NCBI GenBank assembly: GCA_027533385.1
Contig: JAPZUE010000049.1
Coordinates: 1-46,075, forward strand
Source of the DNA: Rhizobium sp.
GTDB taxonomy: Bacteria; Pseudomonadota; Alphaproteobacteria; Rhizobiales; Rhizobiaceae
Direction of reading: 5' to 3'
DNA length: 46,075 nt
In this document: in pieces, positions 20,851-28,700 of the stretch
Position numbering within the stretch: position 1 is the first letter of the stretch
Layout: every line of letters starts with the position of its first letter
Made by a program: the position numbers and the translations under genes
The notes under the pieces: generated by a model
Told to the model about the DNA's origin: nothing
What the model saw: only the letters and a program-made list of their open reading frames with translations
The model's database searches: none

Positions 20851-23574
20851 CTATCCCGCCTGTCGAACCTTCTCTATCACCTCGATCGCCTCCTCATTGG
20901 CAGGCACGAACGCCCGCAGCCGGTGTTGGATGTATTCGCCGAATGCACCCACTGATTTGAGCCACTGGTACTCGCTATGACCGAGGAACCCGACGATCTC
21001 GAGGCGGCGCTGCCCGGCAACGGTACAACTCCGCAAACTGAGCTTCTGGGTGAGCCGCACCGATTCCTGGCGTTCCCACACGGCATGGAAGATTTCTCGG
21101 GCAGTGAGCTGGCAAGTCATGCCAAAGGTTTCAGCGACCGATTGCATGACCTCTGGCGGCACCATGCGTCCGAGCAACCGCTCTCCTCCATCCGTTTGCA
21201 GTCGGTATATCTTCATGCAGCTCGGGTCGAGTTTGTTCCAGATCGGTAACAAAAGCCCGGTGATCAGGAAGAAGGTGTCGGTGACATATTCGGGAATTTC
21301 GCCCACCTCCTGATTCCAAATCGCTAAGAACTCATCCTGACGCGCTTCCCGCCAGTGAGAGCGTTCGTAGTCCTGTTTGGCTACCTTCTCGTTGCTACTA
21401 GGGCGCACCAGGTTGACGCGGCGGATGAGAGCGCCACTGTCTGCCATGAGGCTGTTAGTGGGCAGCACTATGGCAGCGCGTTCAGAGCGTTCGTTGATGG
21501 CGAGGATTCCCCCTTGGGCGATCGCCTTCTCGATGGCTGCCACGCCACTGAGGATCTGAGCCTTCTGCTTGCGCTCAATCTTGACTGCATAGCTAATCGC
21601 CCCGGTCGTCGGGTGGCGGTAGATCTCCATCCGTTCGAGGACGCGGAAGCTCTCTGCCCGCAAGGTTTCGACCCCGACCTCATAGACTCCAGCCTCGATC
21701 GCTTCCTCAACCTTGGTAGCAATCCGCACCTCCAGTTCATCAAAGATGCGCCGCTGGTCATCAAGGCGCATTGCCAGGCAGCGGTTGAGGAACTGGGACA
21801 TCGGCGGCAAGTCCTCCTTGAAGTTCCCCTCATCGGTAGCAAGTGCCAATCCCGCGATCTCTTGAAACCGCTCCAGGGAACAGCCCTCCACCTGCCCCTG
21901 GTAGAGCGCCGTATAAAGCTGGCGCAGGGCAGCTTTGGCGTAGAGGGACTCCAGGTTGTCCTCCTCTCGAAACAGCCCCTGCCCTCCGGTCTTGCGCTCC
22001 CCTTTGGTGAGGGCACCGAGGGAATCAAGGCGGCGGGCTACGGTACTCGAAAAGCGTTTTTCACCCTTGACGTTGGTCGAAATCACGCAAAATACTGGCG
22101 GTTGCTTCTGATTGCTGCGGTTAGTGCGGCCGAGTCCCTGTACTGCTATGTCCGCTTGCCACCCAGCTTGTAGGAGGTAATGGCGGCGCAACCGCTGATT
22201 GGTAGCACCCAGATCTGAGTGGTAGCTTCGACCTGTACCCCCAGCTTGGGAGAAGACGAGGATGCGCTTGCGGTCGCTCTGGAAGGCATCAGTCTCAGCG
22301 AGGTTGGCGGTAGCGCTGCGCCGCTGGAGGACGAGCCGGTCGCTGCCTTCGCGGACTTCGCGGATGATGCGCTTACTGCGCCCCGTTACTTCTGCCACCT
22401 CCTCGTGCCCGAAGTGCTGGATCAGTTCGTCTAGAGCAGAGGGGATTGGTGGAAGAAGTGCCAGCCGTTCGATCAGCTCGTCGCGCTGGCGCACCGCCTC
22501 TCGGCTCAAGACTGGGTTCCCGTCCGCATCAACTACAGGGCGCGTCCGCTCCACCCCCTCATCGTCAGTCCAGACCTCGTGAAGCTGCACGGGGAAGGCA
22601 TTCCGCAGGTAATCGAAGAGGTATTCTCTCGGTGTCAGATCCACCTGGATGTCATCCCACTGGGAGGGCGATATCTCCGCCAGCCGCCGGTCGAGCAGTG
22701 CCTCATCGGTGGAGACCAGTTGCACCACCGCCGCGTGTCCCTCAGCTAAGTCCCGCTCGATCGCCTTGATCAGCGAGGGGCACTTCATCGAGGTGAGGAG
22801 GTGGTTGAAGAACCTTTGCTTTGCTCCTTCAAAGGCAGAATAGGCTGCGGATTTTGCCTGCCCGTTGCGAGCCTTGCCTGATTCGGAGAGCACGTTGGTG
22901 GCAGCTAACGCTTCGCCGATGTGCTGGTGCACGATCTGATAGGCATCGGCGTACTGGTCGTAAATCGCCTCCTGCTCTGGGGTGAGTTCGTGTTCGGCGA
23001 CCTCGTAGCGCACCCCCTCAAAGGAGAGGGAACGGGCCGCGTACATTCCGAGCGCCTTGAGATCCCGCGACACCGCTTCGAGTGCGGCGACTCCGCCCAT
23101 CCCTACCTGGCTCAAGAAATCCTCGCGGCTGCGGAAGGGCATATCGGCTGTCCCCCAAAGTCCTAGCCGCTCGAGGTAGCTCAGGTTCTCCAGCTTAGTG
23201 GCTCCCGTCGCTGAGACGTAGAGGATGCGGGCATTGGGCAGTGCCCGTTGCAGCCGCAGTCCCGCAATTCCCTGCTGGGATGCTTTCCTGACTCCCCGCC
23301 CTGCCTTCTCACTGGCTGCATTTGCCATCGCGTGGCTTTCGTCGAAGACAATGGGCGCGTCACTTCCTTTACCGAGCCAGCTTACAATTTGCTCCAGCCG
23401 TGATGCCTTCCCCTCCCTGCCATTGGTTCTGAGGGTGGCGTAGGTGGTGAACAGGATGCCTTCGGAGAGGGCGATCGCTTCGCCCAACTTGAACTTCGAC
23501 TGCGGCACGATCTGGTTCTCATCGCCCCCCTCCAGCAAGAGTCCCCCAGTTACCCCGTCGGGACTATCTTCCAA
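20851..23574 (-). CDS. Strawberry-notch-like SF2 helicase, 5'-truncated
   Basis: The 907-residue frame carries ILFTTYATLRT, a DEAD-like box VFDESHAM, motif III region LYVSATGATKLENLSYLERLG, and a helicase C-terminal half with LVFSQ-like ILVFSQAGGTGRSYHS and GLGRTNRSNQ (motif VI). This is the order in strawberry-notch family ATPases seen on plasmids and phages. The P-loop and everything before it, several hundred residues, are missing: the frame hits a TAG at 23587-23589 and the first start is a weak TTG at 23574. Upstream sequence belongs to an oppositely oriented gene, so a rearrangement removed the N-terminus. ATPase activity is unlikely as it stands. Confidence 0.75.
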   Translation of the reverse strand: MEDSPDGVTGGLLLEGGDENQIVPQSKFKLGEAIALSEGILFTTYATLRTNGREGKASRLEQIVSWLGKGSDAPIVFDESHAMANAASEKAGRGVRKASQQGIAGLRLQRALPNARILYVSATGATKLENLSYLERLGLWGTADMPFRSREDFLSQVGMGGVAALEAVSRDLKALGMYAARSLSFEGVRYEVAEHELTPEQEAIYDQYADAYQIVHQHIGEALAATNVLSESGKARNGQAKSAAYSAFEGAKQRFFNHLLTSMKCPSLIKAIERDLAEGHAAVVQLVSTDEALLDRRLAEISPSQWDDIQVDLTPREYLFDYLRNAFPVQLHEVWTDDEGVERTRPVVDADGNPVLSREAVRQRDELIERLALLPPIPSALDELIQHFGHEEVAEVTGRSKRIIREVREGSDRLVLQRRSATANLAETDAFQSDRKRILVFSQAGGTGRSYHSDLGATNQRLRRHYLLQAGWQADIAVQGLGRTNRSNQKQPPVFCVISTNVKGEKRFSSTVARRLDSLGALTKGERKTGGQGLFREEDNLESLYAKAALRQLYTALYQGQVEGCSLERFQEIAGLALATDEGNFKEDLPPMSQFLNRCLAMRLDDQRRIFDELEVRIATKVEEAIEAGVYEVGVETLRAESFRVLERMEIYRHPTTGAISYAVKIERKQKAQILSGVAAIEKAIAQGGILAINERSERAAIVLPTNSLMADSGALIRRVNLVRPSSNEKVAKQDYERSHWREARQDEFLAIWNQEVGEIPEYVTDTFFLITGLLLPIWNKLDPSCMKIYRLQTDGGERLLGRMVPPEVMQSVAETFGMTCQLTAREIFHAVWERQESVRLTQKLSLRSCTVAGQRRLEIVGFLGHSEYQWLKSVGAFGEYIQHRLRAFVPANEEAIEVIEKVRQAG

Positions 23575-23634
23575 GCGGTTGTAGAGCTAGCGCCGCCCGC
23601 CTCCGCGCTCGCCACCCTCGCCAACGGCACGGCA

Positions 23635-24450
23635 TTGGAGATCCGCCAGGTCCTCAAGTACGCCCACGCGGGCAGGCAATTCGAGACAGCCCCCGTCTCC
23701 CTGGCGCTCGCGCCGTCGCGGCAGGGACTGCTGGTATCGCTCGATGGCGCTCCCCTGGGCCTCCTCAGATCGGAAAGTGCTGCCGCAGTCCACAGGCAGT
23801 ACGGGGCACAACTCCTGCGCGGCCAGCCCCTCACTCTTACCGCCGCCCTCACCTCGGCACCGAGCAACGCGGCGCTCCTCCGCGCCGACCCGACCAGCCT
23901 TCGCACCCCCTGGCAGATCGAAGCGCGGCACCTGGGCGAGGAACGCGAGAGCGGCAGGGCGCGGGAACTGGTACGAGAGGGACTGCGGGAGCAGTACGTC
24001 GCCTATGTGGCCAGAGCCTACGAAATGAACCCGCACCTCTCCTTGGGCTTCGAGTTAGATGTCGAGGTAGCACAGGCAGCTCAGGCTGACGGGCGCTCGT
24101 TCAGGGAGATAGCAGCCCTCCTCAGCACGAGCGACACCCTGATCAGGGTGCGGCCCGAACCCGGCTCCCCCGCCTGGTACTCCTACGAGGGGCAGGCGAA
24201 GCGGTACGTGTTGGATGTGCTGCGGGCGAGCGATGCGGGAAATGGGGAGCGATCTCCCCTGTCCCCTGCCGAGCCACACCTCCACGACACCTACCGCAGC
24301 TATGCCGAGCGCGTCCGCCGCGCCAACCCCTACGTCGAGGGCGGGGTAGAACTCGACCGCCAGGTGGCAGATCTGGCCCGCGCCGATGGTCGGAGTCGGG
24401 AGGAGGAGGAGGCGATCCTTCGGGCGAGCAGGGAGGTGCTCGTGCGGTGA
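23635..24450 (+). CDS. Unknown protein with a duplicated helical module, possibly 5'-truncated
   Basis: The 271-aa frame starts at a TTG without a Shine-Dalgarno, and protein-like sequence in the same frame extends upstream to about 23551 (SYPVGTIFQAVVEL), so the true N-terminus is probably lost at the helicase junction. The first part has LEIRQVLKYAHAGRQFET and LVSLDGAPLGLL. Two related modules follow: YVAYVARAYEMNPHLSLG...ELDVEVAQAAQADGRS and YRSYAERVRRANPYVEGG...ELDRQVADLARADGRS, each ending in an acidic helix. No family is recognised. It stands head-to-head with the truncated helicase. Confidence 0.55.
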   Translation: MEIRQVLKYAHAGRQFETAPVSLALAPSRQGLLVSLDGAPLGLLRSESAAAVHRQYGAQLLRGQPLTLTAALTSAPSNAALLRADPTSLRTPWQIEARHLGEERESGRARELVREGLREQYVAYVARAYEMNPHLSLGFELDVEVAQAAQADGRSFREIAALLSTSDTLIRVRPEPGSPAWYSYEGQAKRYVLDVLRASDAGNGERSPLSPAEPHLHDTYRSYAERVRRANPYVEGGVELDRQVADLARADGRSREEEEAILRASREVLVR

Positions 24451-24543
24451 GTTGGGATTCCTCGTTTTTGGTCAAGTTCTGAGTACGAATGAGCGGCAGA
24501 ATGCTCGGCTTGACTTTATGCCAATTTGTCATATACTCTAATT

Positions 24544-24903
24544 ATGATCTGGATAGTTCTTTACCACGATGAGTTCGACGCTTGGCTGAACGAGCAAGAT
24601 GAGAGCTTACAAGATGCGCTCTTGTTCTCCATCGAGCTTCTTCAAGCTGAAGGACCAATGCTCGGGCGGCCCTATGTTGATACCGTCAAAGGGAGTAAGT
24701 ACCCGAACCTGAAAGAACTTCGGGTACAGCACAGGGGGGAGCCGTGGCGGGTTCTCTTTGCATTCGACCCAAAACGAAGAGCGATTATCTTGCTTGGAGG
24801 GAATAAGACGGGAAGCGGTTCCAACTGGTACAAGGAAAATATCCGTATCGCCGACAAGAGGTTCGAAGAACACCTACGCACCATGAAGGAGGAGGGGAAA
24901 TGA
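24544..24903 (+). CDS. HigB/RelE-type toxin (phage Gp49-like)
   Basis: The 119-aa protein MIWIVLYHDEFDAWLNEQDE has the PF05973-type layout: ALLFSIELLQAEGPMLGRPYVDTVKGSKYPNLKELRVQHRGEPWRVLFAFDPKRRAIILLGGNKTG and a helical end YKENIRIADKRFEEHL. KELR, WRVLFAF and ILLGGNK are the conserved strand motifs of these mRNA-cleaving toxins. The start at 24544 is preceded by a TATACT-like -10 box. The XRE antitoxin follows with a 4-nt overlap. The pair looks complete and is on the plus strand between minus-strand genes. Confidence 0.85.
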   Translation: MIWIVLYHDEFDAWLNEQDESLQDALLFSIELLQAEGPMLGRPYVDTVKGSKYPNLKELRVQHRGEPWRVLFAFDPKRRAIILLGGNKTGSGSNWYKENIRIADKRFEEHLRTMKEEGK

Positions 24904-25241
24904 TTAGTCACGAAGAGAAAATGGCTTCGCTGTCCCCAGAAAGGAGGGCACGCATACAAGCACGCGCCGAGGAGGCTCTGAAAGAGATCCGAGCGATTCG
25001 AGAACTTCGCTCCCATCTCGGTCTCACGCAAGAGGAGTTTGCCGAACGAGTGGGAGTATCTCAGTCGCGAATCTCTCGCCTAGAGAATGGGTCACGGAGT
25101 CTTACCTTCGAGGACTTTTCAAACTTTGTGCGTTCACTTGGTGGAGAGTGGGATCTCACCGTCAAGCTTCCCGACTTCGGAGTCATTCAGATTGTAGGAA
25201 GTTCTGATTTCCCAAATGAACAGAGCGACCCACAGAGTTAG
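24900..25241 (+). CDS. HigA-type XRE antitoxin
   Basis: The 113-aa protein carries a helix-turn-helix (LRSHLGLTQEEFAERVGVSQSRISRLENGSRSL, about residues 40-72) of the XRE family and a C-terminal segment (FSNFVRSLGGEWDLTVKLPDFG) typical of HigA partners. It starts within the toxin stop (4-nt overlap). It neutralizes the preceding toxin and probably represses the pair's promoter. Confidence 0.85.
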   Translation: MISHEEKMASLSPERRARIQARAEEALKEIRAIRELRSHLGLTQEEFAERVGVSQSRISRLENGSRSLTFEDFSNFVRSLGGEWDLTVKLPDFGVIQIVGSSDFPNEQSDPQS

Positions 25242-25250
25242 TGATCCGAC

Positions 25251-25637
25251 CTACCCACAGAGTTGGCTCAATTCAGCCTGGATGTAGTCCAGAGAGGAGA
25301 CCTCGGACACCTTGGGTGGGTTGGCAGAGCGATCGCGGCGGACGAATGTTAAGAAGGCACTCTCTGGCATCCCCCAGACTTTTACCTCCCAGTTGTACTG
25401 CCCCTGCGTGAACCGCTTCGAGGCACGCACGGCAACGTCTTGGCAGTGGCGGCCCGCGATTCGCCCGGCGAAGGCTTGTGCCTCGCTCCGCTCGCGGAAG
25501 GCGAAGTAGTAAACGGTCTCGAAATTGAGGGCAGCAATGGCGGCGCACCGTTCTGAATACTGATGCCAGAGGAATCGCTGCCGCTGCCCTGAACGGGTAA
25601 TGTCCTTGGAATAGAGTGGCCTGGTTACTTTCTGCAT
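25251..25637 (-). CDS. Hypothetical basic protein
   Basis: The 128-aa protein (ATG at 25637, MQKVTRPLYSKDITRSG) is Arg-rich with Cys and His residues and a repeated aromatic pattern (LNFETVYYFAFRERSEAQAFA). KRFTQGQYNWEVKVWGMPE looks like beta strands. No family recognised. Support for its reality comes from the GCGCTAGC element 34 nt upstream of this start and from strand agreement with the block. Confidence 0.55.
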   Translation of the reverse strand: MQKVTRPLYSKDITRSGQRQRFLWHQYSERCAAIAALNFETVYYFAFRERSEAQAFAGRIAGRHCQDVAVRASKRFTQGQYNWEVKVWGMPESAFLTFVRRDRSANPPKVSEVSSLDYIQAELSQLCG

Positions 25638-25671
25638 GGCGCAACACCTCGTCAAATTGTGGGCGGGGGAG

Positions 25672-25679
25672 GCGCTAGC
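25672..25679 (-). promoter_or_regulatory. GCGCTAGC element upstream of the 128-aa gene
   Basis: Exact GCGCTAGC, 34 nt before the ATG at 25637. Confidence 0.55.
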
Positions 25680-25705
25680 ATGAGCGATGCACTACTGGGT
25701 TCATT

Positions 25706-26041
25706 TCAGTTGAGAAATAATCTTAGTTGAACCGAAGTTCCCTTCGGTAAGAGGTTCAAGGTGCGGCAGGCGAAAGTATAAGACTCTCTTCTCGCCTCGG
25801 GGAAGATGGCAGCAGTGCCGTGCAGCACGAGCGCATTGCCGACCTCTTCAAGGATACGGCAAACAGAAGCATCATCTCGCCGAGAGGCAATGATGCGCCC
25901 CAATTTTGTTGCCGATTCACGATAGAGCCGCTCGGTAAAGGAGCAGTGCTTCTTCCACTTTTTCCCAGCCACACCAAGCTCCGCATTGAGGGCAAGCAGT
26001 TCCTCAAAAATCTCTGCCCGCAAATTCGTTAGGGGATTCAT
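25706..26041 (-). CDS. Hypothetical helical protein
   Basis: The 111-aa protein MNPLTNLRAEIFEELLALNAELGV is helix-rich and basic in the middle (KKWKKHCSFTERLYRESATKLGRI). No family recognised. It is on the same strand as its neighbours, starts at 26041, and has no CGCTAG element at the usual distance. Confidence 0.5.
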   Translation of the reverse strand: MNPLTNLRAEIFEELLALNAELGVAGKKWKKHCSFTERLYRESATKLGRIIASRRDDASVCRILEEVGNALVLHGTAAIFPEARRESYTFACRTLNLLPKGTSVQLRLFLN

Positions 26042-26137
26042 GGGGGATTTCCAGTAAGAGTGGAAAGGTAAGGGTGTCAAAAGGCGAGGGGGATGGAGAG
26101 GGCGGCAGCACACAGGAAGTGCCGCCTCGCCTACAAC

Positions 26138-26314
26138 TCAGAATGGGACATCTTCGGCGGGCGGATACCACGGGCAACTTGCACTGTCGTAGTACACCTC
26201 GCAGGTGTCGCCCTCATAGACCGGCCAGCCCGTCTCTGGGTCGTACCCGATTAAGATGGGACTGCATTCGAGTTCGTCAATCCAGTCGCCGCGCCCTGCT
26301 TCGAGATACAGCAC
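26138..26314 (-). CDS. Small acidic protein with an SSB-like tip
   Basis: A 58-aa frame starts at a GTG (26314) with AAGGAG eight bases upstream. It reads VLYLEAGRGDWIDELECS, then ILIGYDPETGWPVYEG and CPWYPPAEDVPF at the end. It has three cysteines and a compact acidic composition. The C-terminal PPAEDVPF closely resembles the acidic D-I-P-F tip of SSB, suggesting it could contact the same partners as SSB. It lies between the 111-aa gene and palindrome copy 4, on the strand of its neighbours. Confidence 0.55.
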   Translation of the reverse strand: MLYLEAGRGDWIDELECSPILIGYDPETGWPVYEGDTCEVYYDSASCPWYPPAEDVPF

Positions 26315-26406
26315 AGAGGAATCTCCTTGATTGATGGGTGGTGTTTGATTTGCGTTGGGAGGACGCTCGCCCTTAGCAGGGATGAGTTCTCAGGAGAACG
26401 GGGGGA

Positions 26407-26427
26407 AATGTTAACGGCGCGTTAACA
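26407..26427. repeat. 21-bp palindrome copy 4
   Basis: Core TGTTAACGGCGCGTTAACA, 15 bp after the stop of the Gp157-like gene. Confidence 0.7.
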
Positions 26428-26441
26428 TCTCCCGTATTCCG

Positions 26442-27011
26442 TCAGCGAATCTGCAAACTAAACTCCACCTCGCTGCTAAACGATGCCCAAGGCAATTCCG
26501 ATTCCTTGAGTACCTTACGAATTTCGGTGAGGCAAGGTTCACAGGTAATCCGCACGAAATGTTCGGGCAGTTCTTCTGGGGCGCAATGGAGGATGAGCTT
26601 GGGTGGCTTCTTCCGTACCGAGAGCTTGGCGTAAACGCCTTCAATTTTGAGGCGTCCGGTGCGTACCATCTCATTGGTCAGGTAACGCCGTAGTGCGGTA
26701 GCTCGGTTTTCTGCCTGCGTTGCCAACTCTCGCAACCTGCGGCTCTCCTCTTTACGGGCTTCTGCTAAGGCTTCGATGTGACGGATAAAGCCAGCCACAT
26801 GAGCTGCCTTCTCATCGAAGTTCGCTCCCGCTTGCAGCCATTCATTCAGGGCATAGGCGGCGCGAACATCTTTCTGGGCTTCGGTTAGGTCTTCAGCATC
26901 CAAGATGTCGGCGATTATCCCTTCAAGCTCATTCAGGGCGCTACCGATCTCCCAGAGTTTGGGCAGTGCTTTCTCTTTCCGTTCGGGTTCAGTGGGTTTG
27001 AGTGCGTACAT
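26442..27011 (-). CDS. Siphovirus Gp157-like protein
   Basis: The 189-aa protein (ATG at 27011, GGAGG seven bases upstream) has an N-terminal helical part (LWEIGSALNELEGIIADIL), a Glu/Lys-rich coiled coil (KEESRRLRELATQAENRATALRRYL) and a beta-rich end (IEGVYAKLSVRKKPPKLIL, VRITCEPCLTEIRKVLKE). This is the arrangement of the Gp157 family (PF05565), phage proteins often beside SSB and recombination genes. It lies 13 nt downstream of the DUF5895-like gene, so they form an operon. Its likely role is in DNA recombination or replication of the element. Confidence 0.75.
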   Translation of the reverse strand: MYALKPTEPERKEKALPKLWEIGSALNELEGIIADILDAEDLTEAQKDVRAAYALNEWLQAGANFDEKAAHVAGFIRHIEALAEARKEESRRLRELATQAENRATALRRYLTNEMVRTGRLKIEGVYAKLSVRKKPPKLILHCAPEELPEHFVRITCEPCLTEIRKVLKESELPWASFSSEVEFSLQIR

Positions 27012-27024
27012 GGCGGTGTCCTCC

Positions 27025-28011
27025 CTAGAAGTCAATGTCATCGGTATAGGGTGCAAGGGCAATGGCAGCGCGGTCGAAGGTTGGATCTGGTTCGCCATCA
27101 TCAGGAAGCGATGGCTCGCCAACTGTCTCGGCTCCGGGTGGTGCGGTCTCATCGCCTACCGCGCTACTGCCGAAACCTTGATACTGCTCGAACAGGGAGC
27201 GGATCAGCTTGCCCGTCTCGCTCTCTTTCGGGATGAGCCACGACTGGAGCGGTTCGCTCACCAGCGTGACGGTGCGCTCGTGCCGCGCTACCTCTTCCAC
27301 GATGCCAGAGGAATCGGCGGTTGCTTTGGAGCGGCGTTTGGGGCAGACAAAGGGGGCTTTCCCCTTGTGCAGCCCCAGTTCGATGGAGAGCGCCGTGCGG
27401 GAAATCGCACTATCACTCAGTTGCACTCCTGACACGTCCGCGTACTCTCGGTAGGCCAGATCGACTTCAGAGCGGAAGGCGCGGAGTTCCTCCCCGATGC
27501 TGCCACCAGGACCCCGGCCCAAGCCGAGGCTCAAGGGGACATCGTGCAGCGGTTGGTTGTCTTTATCGAGGAGCAGGATTAGGTAGCGGGTGCGGAAGCG
27601 ATAGGTCTCCTTGTCCGCTTCAGCCTTCAGTCCGAGTGCGGTTAGGGTGCCACCGCGATAGGCAGCGCCGAGGGTGCGCCACCCGTTACTCGACTTCTCC
27701 TGCACGTCGATGCCGTTGCTGCGGTGGATGACGGCTAGGCGGACGCGCTTGGCGAGCCAACCCTCGACGGTGCGCTCGTTCCCCTCATCGCCGAAGGTGA
27801 CTTGGACGGGGGTGAAAGATTCGTCGGGCGTAAAGTTGACCTTTTGTGCCTGGTCATTGGGAACAAACAGCCCCCAGTGACAGCTATCGCCCAATTTCTT
27901 GAGTTGAGCCAATGGCAGGTTGGGCGGGTTGAGAATTTGGCAGAAGGCAAGCGAATTTAAGGGTACGGTCTCCCCGTCGAATTCGCCGCGCAGATCGGTT
28001 GCGACAGTCAT
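27025..28011 (-). CDS. DUF5895-like protein with an SSB-like C-terminus
   Basis: The 328-aa protein reads MTVATDLRGEFDGETVPLN, FCQILNPP, HWGLFVPND, EGWLAKRVRLAVIHRS, YRFRTRYLILLLDKDNQPLH and SIELGLHKGKAPFVCPKRR. I associate this pattern with cyanobacterial DUF5895 proteins. The long acidic tail ends APYTDDIDF, resembling the SSB tip. It is followed by the Gp157-like gene, a phage-type DNA metabolism pairing, so a ssDNA-binding or recombination role is inferred. A TCGCTAGA motif lies 45 nt upstream of the ATG. Confidence 0.6.
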   Translation of the reverse strand: MTVATDLRGEFDGETVPLNSLAFCQILNPPNLPLAQLKKLGDSCHWGLFVPNDQAQKVNFTPDESFTPVQVTFGDEGNERTVEGWLAKRVRLAVIHRSNGIDVQEKSSNGWRTLGAAYRGGTLTALGLKAEADKETYRFRTRYLILLLDKDNQPLHDVPLSLGLGRGPGGSIGEELRAFRSEVDLAYREYADVSGVQLSDSAISRTALSIELGLHKGKAPFVCPKRRSKATADSSGIVEEVARHERTVTLVSEPLQSWLIPKESETGKLIRSLFEQYQGFGSSAVGDETAPPGAETVGEPSLPDDGEPDPTFDRAAIALAPYTDDIDF

Positions 28012-28056
28012 GGTCTTCCTTCCCTCTCGGTAGGGTGTTGTTGTCTGACACGAGGG

Positions 28057-28064
28057 TCGCTAGA
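28057..28064 (-). promoter_or_regulatory. Degenerate CGCTAG element upstream of DUF5895-like gene
   Basis: TCGCTAGA, 45 nt before the start at 28011; it keeps the CGCTAG core but the spacing is wider than for the exact copies. Confidence 0.35.
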
Positions 28065-28121
28065 CCCGTGAAGAGCTATCTGACTTTTCACGGGATCTTT
28101 TTCGTTCAGACGGGAGGGGGG

Positions 28122-28700
28122 AGTGTGGGGCGTGTGGGGCGTGTGGGAAGATGGAGGGAGAGCCTCGGAATTAAAGAAGATGGAAGAAAAAGAAAAAGGG
28201 AAAAAGTATTTTAGAACCCATGAGGATTTAGCTATTTATCAATTAGCATTTGAGACAGCGATGAACGTCCTTCGGAGGTGTGGGAAGTGTGGGAGGATTA
28301 GGGAGGGAGGGAAGAAGTTAATTCAATCCCAGAGTGCTCCTCTCTCTTCCCACACCTCCCCCTCTTCCCATCCTCCCCACGCTCTTGAGCGTCGTTCTTC
28401 TCGCTCAGTCTGTGCTAATCTAGCAGAAGCTTGGAGAAAACGGAGGTATAAAGCCGCTTTTATGGCTAAGCTAAATGATTGTGAAGCAGAAGCCGCAGAA
28501 ACTCAAGTTTGGTTAAAGTTTGCTGTGAAATGTCAGTATCTCACGGTCGAACAAGGAAGAGAACTCTACGGAACTTACAATCAAGTCCTGAGTGGGTTAG
28601 TAAAGATGATTACCCATCCAGACGATTGGTTACTTGACTAGCTCCCCACACCTCCCACACCTCCCACACTTCCCTCCCTCATCACCGCCAGAAAGCTCCT
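28122..28700. repeat. GTGTGGGG / CTCCCACAC minisatellite invading genes
   Basis: Units of GTGTGGGGC (28122-28150), GTGTGGGAAG (28278-28300), TCTTCCCACACC (28345-28380) and CTCCCACAC (28642-28672) flank or interrupt the four-helix-bundle gene and the following toxin. Orientation alternates, allowing hairpins. Confidence 0.6.
28180..28641 (+). CDS. Four-helix-bundle protein (23S rRNA insert type) carrying a repeat insertion
   Basis: The 153-aa frame starts MEEKEKGKKYFRTHEDLAIYQLAFETAMNV and later reads SRSVCANLAEAWRKRRYKAAFMAKL, AEAAETQVWLKFAVKC and NQVLSGLVKMITHPDDW, the 23S-intervening-sequence four-helix-bundle family. The expected helix between the two halves is replaced by CGKCGRIREGGKKLIQSQS and SHTSPSSHPPHALERRSS, encoded by GTGTGGGAAG/CTCCCCACA low-complexity repeats. 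The repeat kept the frame but probably destroys the second helix and the turn. It sits upstream of a toxin remnant disrupted by the same repeat type. Confidence 0.7.
   Translation: MEEKEKGKKYFRTHEDLAIYQLAFETAMNVLRRCGKCGRIREGGKKLIQSQSAPLSSHTSPSSHPPHALERRSSRSVCANLAEAWRKRRYKAAFMAKLNDCEAEAAETQVWLKFAVKCQYLTVEQGRELYGTYNQVLSGLVKMITHPDDWLLD

Noticed and set aside
23586..23593. GCTAGCGC in opposite orientation, 41 nt before a TTG start on the plus strand
   Set aside because: It matches the element's spacing, but the reading frame is open through it and reads like protein (VELAPPA), so it may be coding sequence. It was not counted as a regulatory site.
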